Part shown: positions 1-8,268 of the stretch, one piece after another | How the letters are laid out: every line of letters begins with the position of its first letter | How positions within the stretch are numbered: the first letter of the stretch is position 1 | DNA from: CAVQUE01 sp046290435 | GTDB taxonomy: Bacteria > Actinomycetota > Acidimicrobiia > Acidimicrobiales > UBA8592 | Direction: 5' to 3' | NCBI GenBank assembly: GCA_046290435.1 | Contig: JBKAGO010000038.1 | Span: 1 to 64,000, forward strand | Length of the DNA: 64,000 nucleotides | Notes under the pieces: generated by a model | The model's database searches: none | Seen by the model: only the letters and a program-made list of their open reading frames with translations | Told to the model about the DNA's origin: nothing | Position numbers and translations under genes: made by a program

Positions 1-52
1 AGAAGGGCGGTTCCCTCGATCGTAGCGACGGGGTGTGACACTCTCGCCGAGG

Positions 53-119
53 CGGACGCGTCCGATGATCACACCCGAAACCGCAAAACCCCAGGTCAGC
101 GACGCGTCCGCGGACGCGT
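53..119. repeat. Pair of CGCG-centred palindromes
   Basis: A perfect 12-bp palindrome (CGGACGCGTCCG) lies at 53-64. A perfect 18-bp palindrome lies at 102-119 and carries the same ACGCGT core twice. They are about 40 bp apart in the non-coding DNA ahead of the first gene. Related paired palindromes could be an operator for a dimeric regulator. The 18-bp copy plus its flank also resembles a common MluI cloning adaptor, so an assembly artefact should be excluded. The function is unknown. Confidence 0.5.
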
Positions 120-214
120 GGGCCGCCGCCCTTCGCCCCACTATCTCGACTGCTGCACCGGGCACGCCCGCGTCGCTCTGAGGACGCGAGGCGATTGTCG
201 TTACAGTCGCGAGC

Positions 215-505
215 GTGGTGAGGGTCAGACCGTTCGAGCTGCTCGGAGTCGCTTCGCTGCACGACGGCGACTTCGCATGCGGCGCCGACGCGTTCCTCGC
301 GCCGACGTCGATCCTGAGCGGGAGCCTCGAGGAACGCGTCGCAATTCTTGCCCGACTGCTCCAAGGCCTCTTCCGATCTGGGCTCGAGGCAGGCATACGA
401 GACATCACCATCGAGTACGACTCGACCTACGACGACCTCGCCGCGCTCGCCGGGTCGTGGCCATCAGCCCAGCGAACCGTCCGAGACATCTGGCTCCGCA
501 CATAG
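215..505 (+). CDS. Small hypothetical protein
   Basis: This is a 96-residue reading frame starting with GTG and ending at TAG. The composition looks like a real soluble protein, with a hydrophobic-acidic central part and the motif DITIEYDSTYDDL near residues 63-75. There are no membrane segments and I recognise no family. It stands alone ahead of the peroxiredoxin gene, and about 175 bases without a gene separate the two. The start is uncertain because two GTG codons are adjacent and no clear ribosome binding site is visible. Confidence 0.45.
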   Translation: MVRVRPFELLGVASLHDGDFACGADAFLAPTSILSGSLEERVAILARLLQGLFRSGLEAGIRDITIEYDSTYDDLAALAGSWPSAQRTVRDIWLRT

Positions 506-682
506 CGCGGGCCGTCTGGGTTGTGCCGGGTCAGCGACGACGTTTGGCCCTGCCGCGCCGGGGGAACTGCGCCGAGCATTCACCCTGCGGGCCTTGCGTT
601 CCGGTGACGGTCCGCTAGGGTTGCCGCTAATCCCGACCCAGACAGTCGGGATTCCTTCGCAGTCCATCCCAGGAGCACGACC

Positions 683-1315
683 ATGGCCATCCGCCTCGGC
701 GACACCGCCCCCGACTTCACCGCTGACACCACCGAGGGTCCCATCAGCTTCCACGAGTGGAAGAAGGACTCCTGGGCGGTGCTGTTCAGCCACCCCAAGG
801 ACTTCACCCCGGTCTGCACCACCGAGCTCGGCTACACCGCGAAGCTCAAGGACGAGTTCGACCGGCGCAACGTCAAAGCCATCGGCCTGTCGGTGGATCC
901 GATCGAGGACCACCACGCCTGGATGGGCGACATCGAGGCCACCCAGGGCACCGCCGTCAACTTCCCGATGATCGCCGACCCCGACCGCACCGTCGCCGAC
1001 CTCTACGACATGATCCACCCCAACGCCGACAACACCCTCACGGTGCGCTCGGTCTTCGTCGTCGATCCGAACAACAAGGTGCGCCTCACGTTGACGTACC
1101 CGGCAAGCACCGGCCGCAACTTCGACGAGATCCTGCGGGTCATCGACTCGCTGCAGCTCACCGACGGATACAAGGTCGCCACGCCGGTCAACTGGACCCA
1201 GGGCGACGACGTCATCATCGTGCCGGCGGTGTCCAACGACGAGGCCGCCGAACTCTTCCCCGACGGCTGGGACGAGCAGCGCCCCTACCTCCGGGTGGTC
1301 AAGCAGCCGGGCTGA
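683..1315 (+). CDS. 1-Cys peroxiredoxin (Prx6/AhpC-TSA family)
   Basis: This is a cytosolic thiol peroxidase that reduces hydrogen peroxide and organic hydroperoxides. The 210-residue length is normal for the Prx6 class. The active site is FTPVCTTE, with peroxidatic Cys45 and the partner Thr42. The C-terminal extension typical of 1-Cys Prx6 enzymes is present (KVATPVNWTQGDDVIIVP near residues 165-182). A good ribosome binding site (AGGAG) precedes the ATG. The gene is monocistronic, with a strong hairpin just downstream. This enzyme uses ordinary Cys, unlike the selenocysteine PrxQ at 36.4 kb. Confidence 0.93.
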   Translation: MAIRLGDTAPDFTADTTEGPISFHEWKKDSWAVLFSHPKDFTPVCTTELGYTAKLKDEFDRRNVKAIGLSVDPIEDHHAWMGDIEATQGTAVNFPMIADPDRTVADLYDMIHPNADNTLTVRSVFVVDPNNKVRLTLTYPASTGRNFDEILRVIDSLQLTDGYKVATPVNWTQGDDVIIVPAVSNDEAAELFPDGWDEQRPYLRVVKQPG

Positions 1316-1323
1316 TCCGCCCA

Positions 1324-1353
1324 CGGCGGGTCCCCATCGCGGGGGACCCGCCG
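1324..1353 (+). terminator. Hairpin terminator after the peroxiredoxin gene
   Basis: A perfect 12-bp GC-rich stem (CGGCGGGTCCCC paired with GGGGACCCGCCG) has a 6-base loop and begins 8 bases after the peroxiredoxin stop codon. There is no T tract, which is common in high-GC actinobacteria. It separates the peroxiredoxin gene from the two-component pair. Confidence 0.75.
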
Positions 1354-1404
1354 TCACCTCCACGGCGGACGACCGCCACGACCGGCGCGGGTACCGTGAT
1401 CCAG

Positions 1405-2673
1405 ATGAACCCGCCGCGCCGGACCAGCGCCGGCCTCGCGCCGAACTCCGCCTACGGACGCTTCATCGCCACCGCGACTGCCTGGTTCGAACGCCGACCG
1501 CTGCTCGCTGACACCCTGTTCGCATCCTTGCTGGCCGCACTGGCCGTCGCCGGGCTCGTGTCGGCGACGCCTTCGGGGTCCAAGCAGGAAGCGGACCTGG
1601 CCGGTCTCGCATTGGCCGCGACGTCGCATCTGGCCTTGGCGCTGCGCCGACGGCGTCCCGTAGCCGTGCTGGCTCTCGTCGCCGTCACGACCTGGATGTT
1701 CTGGGTCAACGACTACGCGACGAACTTCGACGCGGCGATGCTGATCGCGATCTATTCGGTCATGGCCAACGAGCCCAACCGGCGCAAGGCCTGGACCGCT
1801 GCAGGCGCACTCATCGGCCTGTCGGCCACCGTGATTCTGTCGGGCATCATCAGTGACGTCGAGGACATCGGCTTCGGTTCCCTCGCCGCCATCGTCACGG
1901 TGTTGTCGGTGGCGACTGCCATCGGCGACAGCATGTGGAACCGTCGTGCCTACCTGGCAGAGGTCGAGGCCCGCGCGGAGCTCGCCGAGTCCGAACGTCG
2001 ACGAGATGCCCAGCGAGCGGTCGTCGACGAGCGCACCCGCATCGCACGCGAGCTCCACGATGTCGTGGCTCATTCGATGAGCGTCATGGTGGTCCAGGCC
2101 GGCGCCGCCCGACGGATGCTGGCGATCGATCCCGACCGTGCCGCCGACGCCCTGCGGACCATCGAGACCACCGGGCGCGAGTCGATGCACGAGATGCGGC
2201 GCATCGTCGGCGTCCTTCGCAGCGACGATCAGCACAGCCTCGAGCCCCAACCCGACCTGCGCGACATCGACGACCTCGTCGCCCGCTGCAGGGAGGCGGG
2301 CATGGACATCGAACTGCGGCGCAACGGAACGATCGACGTCGTACCCGCGGGCCTGTCCCTGACGGCGTACCGCATCGTGCAGGAGGCGCTCACCAACGTG
2401 TTCAAACACGCCGGGCCGGCATCGGCGGTGGTCGCAATCAGCGCGGACGACCACATCCTCGCGCTGGAGATCGTGGACGACGGCCGGGGCGCATCCACCG
2501 CGCTCGACGAGCGCGACGCCGGCCACGGTCTGGTCGGTATGCGCGAGCGCATCGTGCTCTACGGCGGGACGCTGACCGTCGGACCGCGCCGCGACGGCGG
2601 CTTCGCCGTCACCGCGGAGCTCCCGCTGTCGAGCACCGCGCCGTCGACGGCCGATGCCGAGTCGACCGTATGA
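1405..2673 (+). CDS. Two-component sensor histidine kinase, NarL/DesK type
   Basis: This is a 422-residue membrane sensor kinase. The first 170 residues are hydrophobic with several predicted membrane spans, followed by a short coiled region. The HisKA_3 dimerisation box has the phospho-acceptor His218 in ARELHDVVAHS. The HATPase domain has its N box at EALTNVFKHAG and a G box at DDGRG. The ATG at 1405 was chosen because the frame upstream runs antiparallel to the peroxiredoxin coding region in the wrong phase. It overlaps the response regulator gene by an ATGA, so the pair is translationally coupled. The signal sensed cannot be read from the sequence. The adjacent ABC exporter genes are a plausible target. 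Confidence 0.92.
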   Translation: MNPPRRTSAGLAPNSAYGRFIATATAWFERRPLLADTLFASLLAALAVAGLVSATPSGSKQEADLAGLALAATSHLALALRRRRPVAVLALVAVTTWMFWVNDYATNFDAAMLIAIYSVMANEPNRRKAWTAAGALIGLSATVILSGIISDVEDIGFGSLAAIVTVLSVATAIGDSMWNRRAYLAEVEARAELAESERRRDAQRAVVDERTRIARELHDVVAHSMSVMVVQAGAARRMLAIDPDRAADALRTIETTGRESMHEMRRIVGVLRSDDQHSLEPQPDLRDIDDLVARCREAGMDIELRRNGTIDVVPAGLSLTAYRIVQEALTNVFKHAGPASAVVAISADDHILALEIVDDGRGASTALDERDAGHGLVGMRERIVLYGGTLTVGPRRDGGFAVTAELPLSSTAPSTADAESTV

Positions 2674-3332
2674 CCCTGCGGGTGGCTGTGGTCGACGACC
2701 AGGCCCTCATGCGGGCCGGGTTCTCGATGATCCTCGACGCCGAGCCCGACATCGAGGTGGTCGGCGAGGCGGCCAACGGCAGCGAAGCCGTCGAGCTGTG
2801 TCGCCGCCTGCAGCCCGACGTCGTCCTGATGGACATACGGATGCCCGAGCTCGACGGCATCGCGGCCACCCGGCGATGCACCGAGGCCGACGACATCGAC
2901 ACCCGGGTGTTGATCCTCACCACCTTCGACCTCGACGAGTACGTGTTCGAGGCGGTGCGTGCCGGCGCCAGCGGGTTCCTCCTCAAGGACGCCCCACCGG
3001 AGGACCTCGTCGCCGCCATCCGGGTGATCGCCGCAGGTGAGGCGCTCCTGGCGCCTTCGGTCACCCGCCGTCTCATCGAAGCCTTCGCCGCCCAACAGCC
3101 CGGTGACGCTGCGCCGCCTGCCAGCCTCGACGGCCTCACCGACCGGGAGCTCGACGTGTTGCGCCTCATGGCGCGGGGGTTGTCGAACGCCGAGATCGCC
3201 GCATCGCTGGTCGTCGGCGAGGCGACGGTGAAGACCCACGTCAGCCGGGTCCTGATGAAACTGGGAGTGCGCGATCGTGTGCAGGCGGTCGTGGCCGCGT
3301 ACGAGAGCGGCCTGGTCCGCCCCGCCGGCTGA
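2670..3332 (+). CDS. Response regulator, NarL/LuxR family
   Basis: This is a 220-residue DNA-binding regulator paired with the kinase in front of it. An N-terminal receiver domain carries the phospho-acceptor Asp55 in DVVLMDIRMPE, acidic residues at VVDDQ, and the conserved Lys in FLLKDAPPE. A C-terminal LuxR-type helix-turn-helix starts at LTDRELDVLRLMARG and contains the ATVKTHVSRVLMKLG recognition region. The start overlaps the kinase stop by 4 bp. The ABC transporter genes start about 170 bp downstream on the same strand, the usual arrangement for a two-component system that controls an efflux or envelope-stress exporter. Confidence 0.93.
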   Translation: MTLRVAVVDDQALMRAGFSMILDAEPDIEVVGEAANGSEAVELCRRLQPDVVLMDIRMPELDGIAATRRCTEADDIDTRVLILTTFDLDEYVFEAVRAGASGFLLKDAPPEDLVAAIRVIAAGEALLAPSVTRRLIEAFAAQQPGDAAPPASLDGLTDRELDVLRLMARGLSNAEIAASLVVGEATVKTHVSRVLMKLGVRDRVQAVVAAYESGLVRPAG

Positions 3333-3504
3333 CGCACACCCGCCCAAGAGGCTCAGGGGCCCGTCGGGGACCGCTCAGGGTCTTCACCGATGGCGGAGCG
3401 CGGTTCGGTGATCCACCGTGGGAAGGAGCCGACGATCAGCCCGCGGGTGGACGCCGTCGGCACCCGATCGGCCTACCGTGACGACGAACAACGAGGAGAC
3501 CCCC

Positions 3505-4269
3505 ATGACGATTTCCCCCGACGCACCGGAAGCACCTCCGGCTGCAGGCGTGGCCGCCCGAGCCACGGGCGCCACCAAGATCTACGGTTCCGGTGACACC
3601 GAGGTCCGCGCCCTCGACGGCGTGGACATCTCCTTCGACACCGGCCGATTCACTGCGATCATGGGCCCGTCGGGGTCGGGCAAGTCGACGCTCATGCACT
3701 GCATGGCCGGACTCGACGAGCTCACCGCCGGGCAGGTGCACATCGGCGCCATCGACCTCACCACCCTCTCCGAGCGCAACCTCACGCTGCTTCGACGCGA
3801 ACGGGTCGGCTTCATCTTCCAGGCCTACAACCTCATCGCCACGCTCACCGCGATGGAGAACATCACGCTGCCGATGTCCCTGGCGGGTACCTCCCCGGAC
3901 AAGGCCTGGCTCGACCAGGTCGTGTCGACCGTCGGCCTGTCCGACCGCATCGGCCACCGCCCCAACGAGCTCTCCGGCGGCCAGCAACAGCGCGTCGCCG
4001 TGGCCCGTGCGCTGGCCAGCCGGCCCGAGATCATCTTCGCCGACGAGCCCACCGGCAACCTCGACAGCCGCACCGGCGCCGAGATCCTCGACTTCATGCG
4101 CCGCGCCGTACGCGAGCTGGGCCAGACCATCGTCATGGTCACCCACGACCCCGTCGCCGCCGGCTACGCCGACCGCGTCGTCTTCCTCGCCGATGGTCGC
4201 ATCGTCGACGAGATGCTCGAACCCACCAGCGAAGCCGTCTTCGACCGCATGAAGACCCTGGGCGACTGA
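3505..4269 (+). CDS. ABC transporter ATP-binding protein, MacB/LolD type
   Basis: This 254-residue ATPase subunit belongs to the family that drives MacB/LolCDE/FtsX-type mechanotransmission systems. It has Walker A GPSGSGKST, Q loop FIFQAYNL, signature LSGGQQQR, Walker B IIFADEPTGNLD and the H loop at VTHD. The start at 3505 has GAGGAG a few bases upstream, and the region before it is low-complexity non-coding. The permease gene follows after an 8-bp gap, so they form one operon. The substrate is unknown. In related actinobacterial operons the preceding two-component system often regulates the exporter. Confidence 0.93.
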   Translation: MTISPDAPEAPPAAGVAARATGATKIYGSGDTEVRALDGVDISFDTGRFTAIMGPSGSGKSTLMHCMAGLDELTAGQVHIGAIDLTTLSERNLTLLRRERVGFIFQAYNLIATLTAMENITLPMSLAGTSPDKAWLDQVVSTVGLSDRIGHRPNELSGGQQQRVAVARALASRPEIIFADEPTGNLDSRTGAEILDFMRRAVRELGQTIVMVTHDPVAAGYADRVVFLADGRIVDEMLEPTSEAVFDRMKTLGD

Positions 4270-4277
4270 GCACCCCC

Positions 4278-6992
4278 ATGACCCTCTTCAAGCTCGCCCT
4301 GCGCGGCGTGCGGGCCAGGCCCGGACGCTTCCTGCTCACCTCGCTCGCCGTTCTCGTCGGCGTCGCGCTCACCTCCGCCGTCTTCGTCTTCACCGACAGC
4401 CTCCGCGAGACCTTCGGCGATCTGAGCCAGGACATCGAGTCCGGCTACGACGTCGCCGTCCGCTCCGAGATCCCCTTCGGCGAGCGTGAGAACGCCGCGC
4501 CGGTCCCGATCGACGTCCGCCAGATCCTCGAGGGCATCGACGGCATCGCCCGCGTCCAGCCACGCATTCTCGACTTCGGCGTGCTCCCGAAGGACGCCGA
4601 CGGCGAACCGATCACCGGTAACGGCCCCAGCATCGGCGTCAACTGGGACGAGGCAACCGCAGACCCGACGCTGTTCCTGAACGAGGGCAGGCCACCGGCC
4701 ACCAGCTCGGAGTTCGCGATCGAAGCGATCATCGCCGCCGAGAACGACCTCGTCATCGGCGAGACCTACTCGGTCCAGACGCGGGCCGGCACCGCCGACT
4801 ACACGCTGGTGGGAACGCTCAACTTCGCCGATCCCGAGGAGACCGCCATCGCCGGCGCAGTACTCGTCGCGTTCGAGACCGAGACGGCGACACAGATACT
4901 GAACGAGGGGGTCGGCTACGACGACATCACGGTCACCTTCGCCGAGGGTGCCGACGCCGACAGCGTGTCGGCGGCCATCGGATCGGCGATCCCCGCCGGG
5001 CTCGAGGTCGTCCCGGTCGAAGACGTCGCCGCCGAGCAGGCCGCGGACTTCAACGAGTTCATCGACATCTTCCGCACGATCCTGCTGGTGTTCGCCTTCG
5101 TGATCCTGCTGGTCGCGGCATTCATCATCTACAACGTCTTCTCGATCGTCGTCGGCCAGCGCATCCAGGAGATCGGACTGCTCCGGGCCCTGGGCGCCAC
5201 GGGCAAGCAGGTCACGCAGTCGATCGCACTCGAGGCGTTCCTCGTCGGCGTGTTCGCCACCGTGGTCGGCGTGTTGTTGGGCCTGCCCATCGCGGCCGGG
5301 CTGCAGGCACTGCTCGCGGCGTTGGACTTCGGGCCCGACAACCTGTCCACCCCGTTGCGGCCCACGACGATCGTCGTCGGCGCGTTCCTCGGCATCGGCC
5401 TCACCATGGCAGCGGCCATCTGGCCGGCCCTGCGTGCCCGGCAGGTGTCACCGATGGCGGCGCTACGCGCCGACGTGCAGCCCGAGCACCGAACGCTCCC
5501 CAACCCGGTCCTGGGCACGATCCTGACCCTCGCCGGCATCCTGGCCGTCGTGCTCGGCTTCGTGTTCGACGAGTACCTGTTGCTGCTGATCCTCACCGTC
5601 GTCGCCTCGATCCTGATCTACCTGGGGACGATGCGGCTCAACGACCGGTACGGACGGTTCTCGCTCATCGCGATGGCTGCCGTGCTCGTCGTGATCGCCA
5701 TGACGGCGAACCTGCGGGCCTCGATGCTGCTGGCGCTGCTGGGTGCGTCGGCGCTCACGGCGTTCCTCGGGCTCAACCTCGTCAGCCCCGCCTTCGCCAC
5801 GCCCGCGGCGCGGTTCCTCGGCGCTCCCATCGGGCGCCTGGGCGTGCCGGGCCGGCTCGCACGCGAGAACGCCGGCCGCAACCCGCAGCGGACGGCCACG
5901 GCGGCATCGGCGCTGATGATCGGCCTCGCGCTCGTCACCACCGTCGCCGTGGTGGCGGCGTCGTTCAAGGCGACGTTCGCCGACGTCCTGAACGAATCGG
6001 TGTCGGCGGACCTCATCGTGTTGGGCGACACCAACGGTCCGCCCGGCACCGGTGGCTTCAGCCCCGAGGTGGCGGCCACCATCGCCGGACTCCCCGAGAT
6101 CGCGTCGGTCCTGTCGGTGCAGTTCCTGTCCTCGCAGTTCGCCACCGTGGTCGATGGCGACGCCCGCAGCGCATACGCCACCGAGCTCGCCACCGTCGAA
6201 GAGCACTTCGACCCCGAGATCGTCGACATCGACCCTGCGCTGTTCGGGTCGAACGCGGTGCTGTTGCACACCGACGAGGCCGACGGCCTCGGAGTCGAGG
6301 TCGGGTCGACCTTCGAGATCGAACTCGTCGACCGCTCCACCACCGAGCTCACCGTCGCCGGCATCTTCGACAACCTGGCCATCTTCGACACGGGCTGGGT
6401 CGTCGACTCGGAACTCCTCCGCAGCTCGACCACCACCGTGGCGCCCCAGGACCTGTTCGTCACCGCCATCGAGGCCGACGGGGTCGAGACCGCCGACGCC
6501 AAGGTCGCGGTCGAAGACGCCATCGTCGCCTTCGCGCAGCTCGACACGTTCACCAAGGACGAGTTCCAGGCCGAACAGGAGCGCCAGATCGACCAGACCC
6601 TCACCGTCGTCAACGTCCTGCTCTTCGTGTCGGTGGTCCTCGCCCTGCTCGGTGTGGCCATCACCTTGGCTCTGTCGGTCTTCGAGCGAACCCGCGAGAT
6701 CGGCCTGACCCGAGCGGTCGGAGGCACCCGCCGTCAGGTCAAGCGCATGGTGCGTGGCGAGGGCGTCATCGTCGCCCTGTTCGGCGGTGTGCTCGGCGTG
6801 GGCCTCGGCGTGGTCTTCGGCGCAGCGTGCGTCCAGATCATTCCCGACGACTTCGTCAGCACCTTGTCGATCCCGTGGGGGTCGATGATCACCTACATGA
6901 TCGTCGCTGCCGTCGCCGGGCTCATCGCTGCGTACTTCCCGGCACGGCGGGCGGCGAAGCTCAACGTCTTGGAGGCCATCAGCTACGAGTGA
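4278..6992 (+). CDS. ABC transporter permease, duplicated FtsX/MacB-like
   Basis: This 904-residue integral membrane protein works with the ATPase just upstream. It has a first membrane helix near residues 14-36 followed by a large extracytoplasmic domain. An FtsX-type three-helix bundle near residues 265-390 contains IQEIGLLRALGATGKQV. After a middle hydrophobic region comes a second periplasmic-type domain, then a second FtsX bundle near residues 770-900 with TREIGLTRAVGGTRRQV. The two GLxRAxGxTxxQV motifs are the contact points for the ATPase. The double-FtsX layout fits the actinobacterial exporters related to lipoprotein or antimicrobial-peptide transport. It ends in front of a shared terminator with the convergent tad-locus genes. 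Confidence 0.92.
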   Translation: MTLFKLALRGVRARPGRFLLTSLAVLVGVALTSAVFVFTDSLRETFGDLSQDIESGYDVAVRSEIPFGERENAAPVPIDVRQILEGIDGIARVQPRILDFGVLPKDADGEPITGNGPSIGVNWDEATADPTLFLNEGRPPATSSEFAIEAIIAAENDLVIGETYSVQTRAGTADYTLVGTLNFADPEETAIAGAVLVAFETETATQILNEGVGYDDITVTFAEGADADSVSAAIGSAIPAGLEVVPVEDVAAEQAADFNEFIDIFRTILLVFAFVILLVAAFIIYNVFSIVVGQRIQEIGLLRALGATGKQVTQSIALEAFLVGVFATVVGVLLGLPIAAGLQALLAALDFGPDNLSTPLRPTTIVVGAFLGIGLTMAAAIWPALRARQVSPMAALRADVQPEHRTLPNPVLGTILTLAGILAVVLGFVFDEYLLLLILTVVASILIYLGTMRLNDRYGRFSLIAMAAVLVVIAMTANLRASMLLALLGASALTAFLGLNLVSPAFATPAARFLGAPIGRLGVPGRLARENAGRNPQRTATAASALMIGLALVTTVAVVAASFKATFADVLNESVSADLIVLGDTNGPPGTGGFSPEVAATIAGLPEIASVLSVQFLSSQFATVVDGDARSAYATELATVEEHFDPEIVDIDPALFGSNAVLLHTDEADGLGVEVGSTFEIELVDRSTTELTVAGIFDNLAIFDTGWVVDSELLRSSTTTVAPQDLFVTAIEADGVETADAKVAVEDAIVAFAQLDTFTKDEFQAEQERQIDQTLTVVNVLLFVSVVLALLGVAITLALSVFERTREIGLTRAVGGTRRQVKRMVRGEGVIVALFGGVLGVGLGVVFGAACVQIIPDDFVSTLSIPWGSMITYMIVAAVAGLIAAYFPARRAAKLNVLEAISYE

Positions 6993-7013
6993 TCGGGACC
7001 GCTGACGGTCTGG

Positions 7014-7051
7014 TCGGGATGGGGTAGCCCCGCCCGGGCACCCCACCCCGA
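7014..7051. terminator. Bidirectional terminator between convergent operons
   Basis: A 12-bp stem with one mismatch (TCGGGATGGGGT against ACCCCACCCCGA) surrounds a 14-base GC-rich loop. It lies between the permease stop at 6992 and the end of the minus-strand tad operon at 7102, so it probably serves both transcripts. Confidence 0.65.
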
Positions 7052-7101
7052 CGACCGACCCCCGAATGCGGCCGCGAGGCCGCCGGGGACACCGGTTGCG
7101 A

Positions 7102-8268
7102 TCAGGCCTCGTCGAAGATGTCGTCGGTCAGGCGCTGCATCACATAGCCGCCATGGGGATCGAAGCGGTAGTCCTCGAACTGCTTGAAGAACTCGAGGTG
7201 GACGTTCGCGGGCCCCTCGCGGTTCTTCTCGATCGAGAACACGATCTGGTTCTGCGCCGACTCGAAGAGATGCGGGTCATAGGCCAGGTGCGTCTTCGAC
7301 AACGCCGTCTGCTTCTCGTTCATCGCGATCGCCAGGTCGACCTCGTGGGCGAGCAGCGCACTGCCGCGCAGATGCTCGAGACGGAGCCGGCGGTGGCCCA
7401 ATCCGTCGGCGCTGACCGCTGCCGCTGCCACCACGCACACGTCGTGGGTCATTGCGGTCTCCTTCAGGCTCTCGGCGACGGTGAGCACCCGGTCGCTGTC
7501 GTCCTTGGCTCCCTTGACGGGGACCTTCTGGAGGTAGTCGACGACGAGCACCCCACCGGGTCCCACCCAGTCGGCGGCGAGATCCGCCAGTTCGTGTGGA
7601 CCGGTGTGATAGCCCGACACCCGCTGCAGGAGCAGCCGGTCGGCGTAGTCATCGATCGAGTCGTACGCCTGACGGATCACCGAGCGCACCAGCGGATCGT
7701 CGGACACCGAACCCGACCGCACCGAGTCGCGGATGACGCGGGTGACACTGCGCCGGTCCTCCTCTGGGAGATGCCGGCTGCGGGTCCCGATCTCGGAGGT
7801 CAGCAGGCGACCGAGCAGGTTGGCCTCGCTCAGTTCGTAGCTCGCGAACACGACGCGGTGACCGGCGACGGCGAAGCTCCTGGCCCATTGCACCAACGCG
7901 ATGGTCTTGCCGACACCGGGCTTGCCGCCGAGCAGTACCAGATCCTGCGGGGCGAAGCCGCCGCCGAGCACGTCGTCGAGCGGATCGAAAGAGGTCGCGA
8001 GCCGCTGGTCGACACCCGGCATGGCGTTGCGCCGGTGGATGATGCCGGCCAGCACGTCGCGAGACGTCCGTGGCTTGGCGCTGACGATGCCGGAGCGGAC
8101 GCTCTCGGGCACCGAGGCCGGCACCGAGGCCGGCACCGAGGCCGGCACCGACGGGGGCATCGGGGGCGCAGCAGCGACGGGAGCCGACGCCGCATGGGCG
8201 GGAACGGGAGCCGGGGTCGCCCCGACCCAGGGCGCGTCGAGGGCGGCGCCTTGCATCGCCTCCGGCAT
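7102..8268 (-). CDS. DnaB-like (SF4/RecA-fold) ATPase coupled to tadC
   Basis: This 388-residue protein has an Ala/Pro-rich N-terminal linker (residues 1-60) followed by a RecA-fold domain like the C-terminal half of the replicative helicase DnaB. Walker A is GKPGVGKT (115-122), Walker B VVDYLQ (242-247), and the DnaB-like Arg-finger region includes KNREGP. The DnaB N-terminal domain is missing, so it is not the chromosomal replicative helicase. The ATG at 8268 shares its A with the tadC TGA stop, meaning tight translational coupling to the pilus operon. A role as a pilus-linked or DNA-handling motor is inference only. The longer frame starting at 8343 was rejected because it runs through tadC. 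Confidence 0.82.
   Translation of the reverse strand: MPEAMQGAALDAPWVGATPAPVPAHAASAPVAAAPPMPPSVPASVPASVPASVPESVRSGIVSAKPRTSRDVLAGIIHRRNAMPGVDQRLATSFDPLDDVLGGGFAPQDLVLLGGKPGVGKTIALVQWARSFAVAGHRVVFASYELSEANLLGRLLTSEIGTRSRHLPEEDRRSVTRVIRDSVRSGSVSDDPLVRSVIRQAYDSIDDYADRLLLQRVSGYHTGPHELADLAADWVGPGGVLVVDYLQKVPVKGAKDDSDRVLTVAESLKETAMTHDVCVVAAAAVSADGLGHRRLRLEHLRGSALLAHEVDLAIAMNEKQTALSKTHLAYDPHLFESAQNQIVFSIEKNREGPANVHLEFFKQFEDYRFDPHGGYVMQRLTDDIFDEA
8109..8151. repeat. 12-bp tandem repeat inside the DnaB-like gene
   Basis: Three perfect 12-bp units (GCACCGAGGCCG on the plus strand) plus a partial fourth. They encode a repeated Ser-Val-Pro-Ala segment in the N-terminal linker of the minus-strand ATPase gene. 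The unit is a multiple of three, so copy-number change would only alter linker length. Confidence 0.85.

Noticed and set aside
464..1363. 299-residue minus-strand frame over the peroxiredoxin gene
   Set aside because: Antisense shadow; Gly/Val/Asp-rich with no family features, and the plus-strand peroxiredoxin is certain.
757..1404. Long N-terminal extension of the histidine kinase
   Set aside because: It overlaps the peroxiredoxin gene in another frame and is Arg/His/Pro-rich; the ATG at 1405 gives a normal sensor N terminus.
1470..1500. tRNA-like TTCGA motif
   Set aside because: Lies inside the histidine kinase coding region and no cloverleaf can be drawn around it.
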